From NCBI GenBank assembly GCA_006384855.1, contig VCJN01001883.1:62001-126000 (forward strand): a DNA stretch of 64,000 bases, written 5' to 3'. Both the position numbers and the translations under genes were made by a program. Source of the stretch: Tetraselmis striata. Its lineage: Eukaryota; Chlorophyta; Chlorodendrophyceae; Chlorodendrales; Chlorodendraceae. Positions 61,806 to 64,000 of this stretch are shown here, piece by piece. The number at the start of each line of letters is the position of its first letter. The stretch's first letter is position 1. The notes under the pieces are model-generated. The model did not search any database, was not told the origin of the DNA, and was given only the letters and a program-made list of their open reading frames with translations.

Positions 61806-61926
61806 GTTGAGCGCAGGCCCCGGAGGCTGGCTCTCTCGGGCCGGTAGGCGGAACCCCGATACGGTATGTTGAGCGCAGCCTCGGAGGCTGGCTCTCTCGG
61901 GCCGGTAGGCGGAACCCCGATACGGT
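61806..61926 (+). repeat. 60-bp tandem duplication
   Basis: The segment GTTGAGCGCAGGCCCCGGAG...CCGATACGGT (61806-61865) is repeated at 61868-61926 with one gap and one or two changes. It lies just left of the second dispersed repeat. Confidence 0.85.
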
Positions 61927-62179
61927 GTCGGGAGGGTTGTGTATTGGCCCCGGAGGCTCAGCGTGCATCCCTCGCCCCTTGTGGGCTAGTTTTCGGCGCC
62001 CTTGTGGCAGCCGCCTCGGCCGTTTCTCGAACGACTCCGGACGTGCGCCGAACGCACGGACTTCTCCCTGTACACCACTCGCGCCCACGTGACGTGTGAG
62101 GGCCCATAACCTAAACGGCTCAACCGCGGAGGTGATGGTGAGTGGAAGTGCTCGGAGCATCTTACAGTGGGAGCATCGA

Positions 62180-62337
62180 GCCGGGCTCGAGCTGCGGGGA
62201 CTGTGGACATGAAGAGAGTGAAAGCAGAGCGCCCGGCTGGCCGGGAGACAGGCACGCGCGCGCAAAGGCGCGCGGGACATGTGCCCGGCCGGTGCTAGGG
62301 TATCGGCGGGGGCTAGGGTATCGGGCAGATTCCAACA
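62180..62337 (+). repeat. dispersed direct repeat of about 140 bp, copy 2
   Basis: This is the partner of 60322-60461. It carries an extra internal duplication of GCTAGGGTATCGG (near 62293 and 62311), making it about 18 bp longer. Confidence 0.75.
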
Positions 62338-62339
62338 CA

Positions 62340-62985
62340 ACCGGGCTGCTCCTCCCAGCCCCAAGAACGCAGTTGGTCGGCGCCAACCGGCCACCATTGT
62401 ATTCAACTTCCGGGCACCCGCACTGGTCGGCGCCATCAAGCCGCCTCTACACCATGTGCCCCCCGGTTGCCTCTGCAACATGGACACGCAGATGGCCGGC
62501 GCCAACGTGCCGCATCTGCACGATTGTGCCTCGATCGCCTTCGCCGCCCCGGACACGCAGTTGGTCGGCGCCATCAGGCCGCCACTGCACCCTGTGCCCC
62601 GGCCGCTTTCGTGGCATGCCCACGCAGCTGTTCGGCTCAAAGATGCCGTCTCTGCACCGTGTGCCCTGGGCGCTTCCGCGTGCCTAGGCGCGCTGGCGGT
62701 CGGCACCGTCAAACCGTCCATGCACAATGCGCAACCGGCCGCCTCCGCGGCCTTCGCACGCAGCTGATCGGCGCCAGCGGGCCGTCACTGTACCATGCGC
62801 CCCGCGGTCGCCTCCGGGACCTGCGCACGCACCTGGTCGGCGCATCTGGTCGGCACAAGCGGGCATCCACTGCACCATGTGCACTGGTCGCTTCCGCGGC
62901 TCGGGCACGCAGCTGGTCGGCGCCGTCAGGCCATCCCTGCACCGTGCGCCCCGGTCGACTCCGCGGCCTGCGCATCCAATTTTTG
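62340..62985. repeat. degenerate minisatellite, period about 70-75 bp
   Basis: About nine diverged copies share the core GCTGGTCGGCGCCATCAGGC, then CACTGCACCATGTGCCCC, then GCCTCCGCGGCC. On the minus strand the copies fall into open frames with a recurring GLMAPTNCV-like motif, spread over more than one frame. I therefore read it as non-coding. Confidence 0.7.
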
Positions 62986-64000
62986 AAGACTCCAACGGGC
63001 CAACGGGCCGGTTCATGGTTTTAGGGTTTTTTGGCCGACACTCTTCTGGAGCCTTCCAATGCGGCGGGCCTAGAGGGCGTCGAGCTGTCGAGTCACTGGA
63101 CCTAGAAGAGATGATCCTTACTACGCAACGCGGCGAGCACATCGCGGGACTACTACCGACAACATCGACAACCGGCCCCGGACGCGGAGGTCCGCATGCC
63201 CGCGGCAGCCCTTCTAGACCTGCTGGACGTCAAGCATATTTAGAAAACTCGACCGCGCGCTACGTCTGCCCGGGGGGAGCTTGTCTCCGCATAGGCGGCC
63301 TAGGCACTGGCAGCTTACCTAGAGGACGCCAAGCTCTGCATTCCCCGCCACATGGGCGGGAGAGATTAGCGCATCAAGGGCCGCCGGCCTGGCGCGGAGG
63401 CCGGCGGCCACAACACAATAGAGGAGAGTGCCGGCAGTCACTTTTTCCGGTATGTTTTAGAATGCCGCCTCCCGATTTCCGGCCTCGATCGCCGGCTCGT
63501 CCCCCCGTCAGGAGGAGGAGCTTGCAAGGGTTGTGGCGGGGGCTCTCGATTGCCTGTTCGACCGAGGCCACACGTGTCATACGCGCATCGCGGCTTTCCA
63601 TTAGTTCATCATCGACGCAGACCTAGACCCCGAGGCCCACCCTTGCTCGTTCGACCTCCGGCCCTCGGGGCCCGGCGGCGAGATAACAATTGTGGTGGAG
63701 GCAGATACCGCCACGATTAGGGACCCGCGCATATCAGTGGTGGCATTTGAGTAGCCTATATCGCTGTCATTTTACTATTTTAGCGGTGTTAACACGCCAC
63801 ATCCGGATCCACTTGGAGCATGATCCGAACAACCCGGACAGCTTGCTCGTGCGGAGGCTGCCGGCGATCGAGCCCGAGGAAATCGCGCCGCGCGCCGGTT
63901 CACCTCGCATGCAAATTACATCGGTCGGGCGCGCGAGTACTCGTAAGCACCGCTCGGAGTTGCTGCGCGCCCCGATTGCCGGCGCGCAGTAGGGGGTTAT
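62986..64000. other. right end: coding-like fragments, no resolved gene
   Basis: TTTTAGGGTTTTTT at about 63018 resembles an isolated telomere motif. Further right, plus-strand frames read as plausible protein pieces: QEEELARVVAGALDCLFDRG near 63510, DLDPEAHPCSFDLRPSG and GEITIVVEADTATIRDPR near 63622-63720, and a frame ending at 63992 (RIHLEHDPNNPDSLLVRRLP). They lie in more than one frame, the window ends at 64000, and I recognise no family. Confidence 0.3.

Larger units (their letters stand above)
60462..62179. other. GC-rich interval, no firm gene
   Basis: Frames on both strands are Ala/Arg-rich. One minus frame (61332-60964) contains a CxxC pair (DKCRQCGGRAYETTNFR), but nothing else supports a protein. 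An imperfect local duplication links about 60807-60860 with 60931-60990. The hairpin at 61079 and the tandem duplication at 61806 are listed separately. Confidence 0.3.

Noticed and set aside
61738-62727. 329-codon minus-strand open frame with repeating GLMAPT-like motifs
   Set aside because: It runs through a minisatellite and a dispersed repeat. The repeat motif wanders between frames, so a real protein is unlikely.
1-64000. CRISPR arrays, bacterial operons, organellar inserts, reverse transcriptase or integrase motifs
   Set aside because: None was seen. The only regular array is 5S rDNA, and no RT or integrase catalytic motif was recognised in any frame.

Overview
The window looks like nuclear DNA of a chlorophyte green alga. 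Coding exons are GC-rich and are split by short GT-AG introns full of poly-C/poly-G and dinucleotide tracts. Several genes have a TGTAA-type polyadenylation motif near the stop codon, and the 5S rRNA sequence matches the green-algal type known from Chlorella and Chlamydomonas. There is no sign of bacterial or organellar organisation. All gene models below come from reading splice phases by eye and are consistent in frame from start to stop.

Layout, left to right. At 0.3-1.3 kb (+) is a four-exon gene for a small coiled-coil protein with one membrane segment. At 8.9-3.5 kb (-) is a three-exon gene for a large SFI1-like centrin-binding protein. At 9.7-11.2 kb is a short LTR-type fossil with two identical terminal repeats. 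At 11.8-20.8 kb (+) is a twelve-exon lipid acyltransferase gene of the PDAT/LCAT family that carries two C2-like domains, one inside and one after the catalytic domain. From 20.8 to 25.6 kb I see no recognisable gene. At 28.9-25.6 kb (-) is a six-exon carbonyl-reductase-type short-chain dehydrogenase.

From about 29.7 to 50.9 kb lies the most striking feature: a head-to-tail 5S rDNA array with an unusually long unit of about 3.33 kb. It holds six whole 5S genes plus a degenerate, insertion-split 5S copy at its left edge. Two unit subtypes are mosaically arranged, and the switches lie at or next to a poly-C tract in the spacer.

To the right are a weak coding-like zone (51.4-53.6 kb) with a tRNA-like Pol III box pair, a two-exon gene for a 133-aa protein of bacterial/phage style (53.9-54.8 kb, +), and a six-exon universal-stress-protein-like gene (57.1-55.1 kb, -). 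The last 6 kb (58-64 kb) is GC-rich, repeat-bearing DNA with a 70-75 bp degenerate minisatellite, dispersed direct repeats and one perfect hairpin, but no confident gene.

The genes do not form a pathway. They are ordinary host genes (cytoskeleton, lipid, redox and stress functions) around an rDNA locus.
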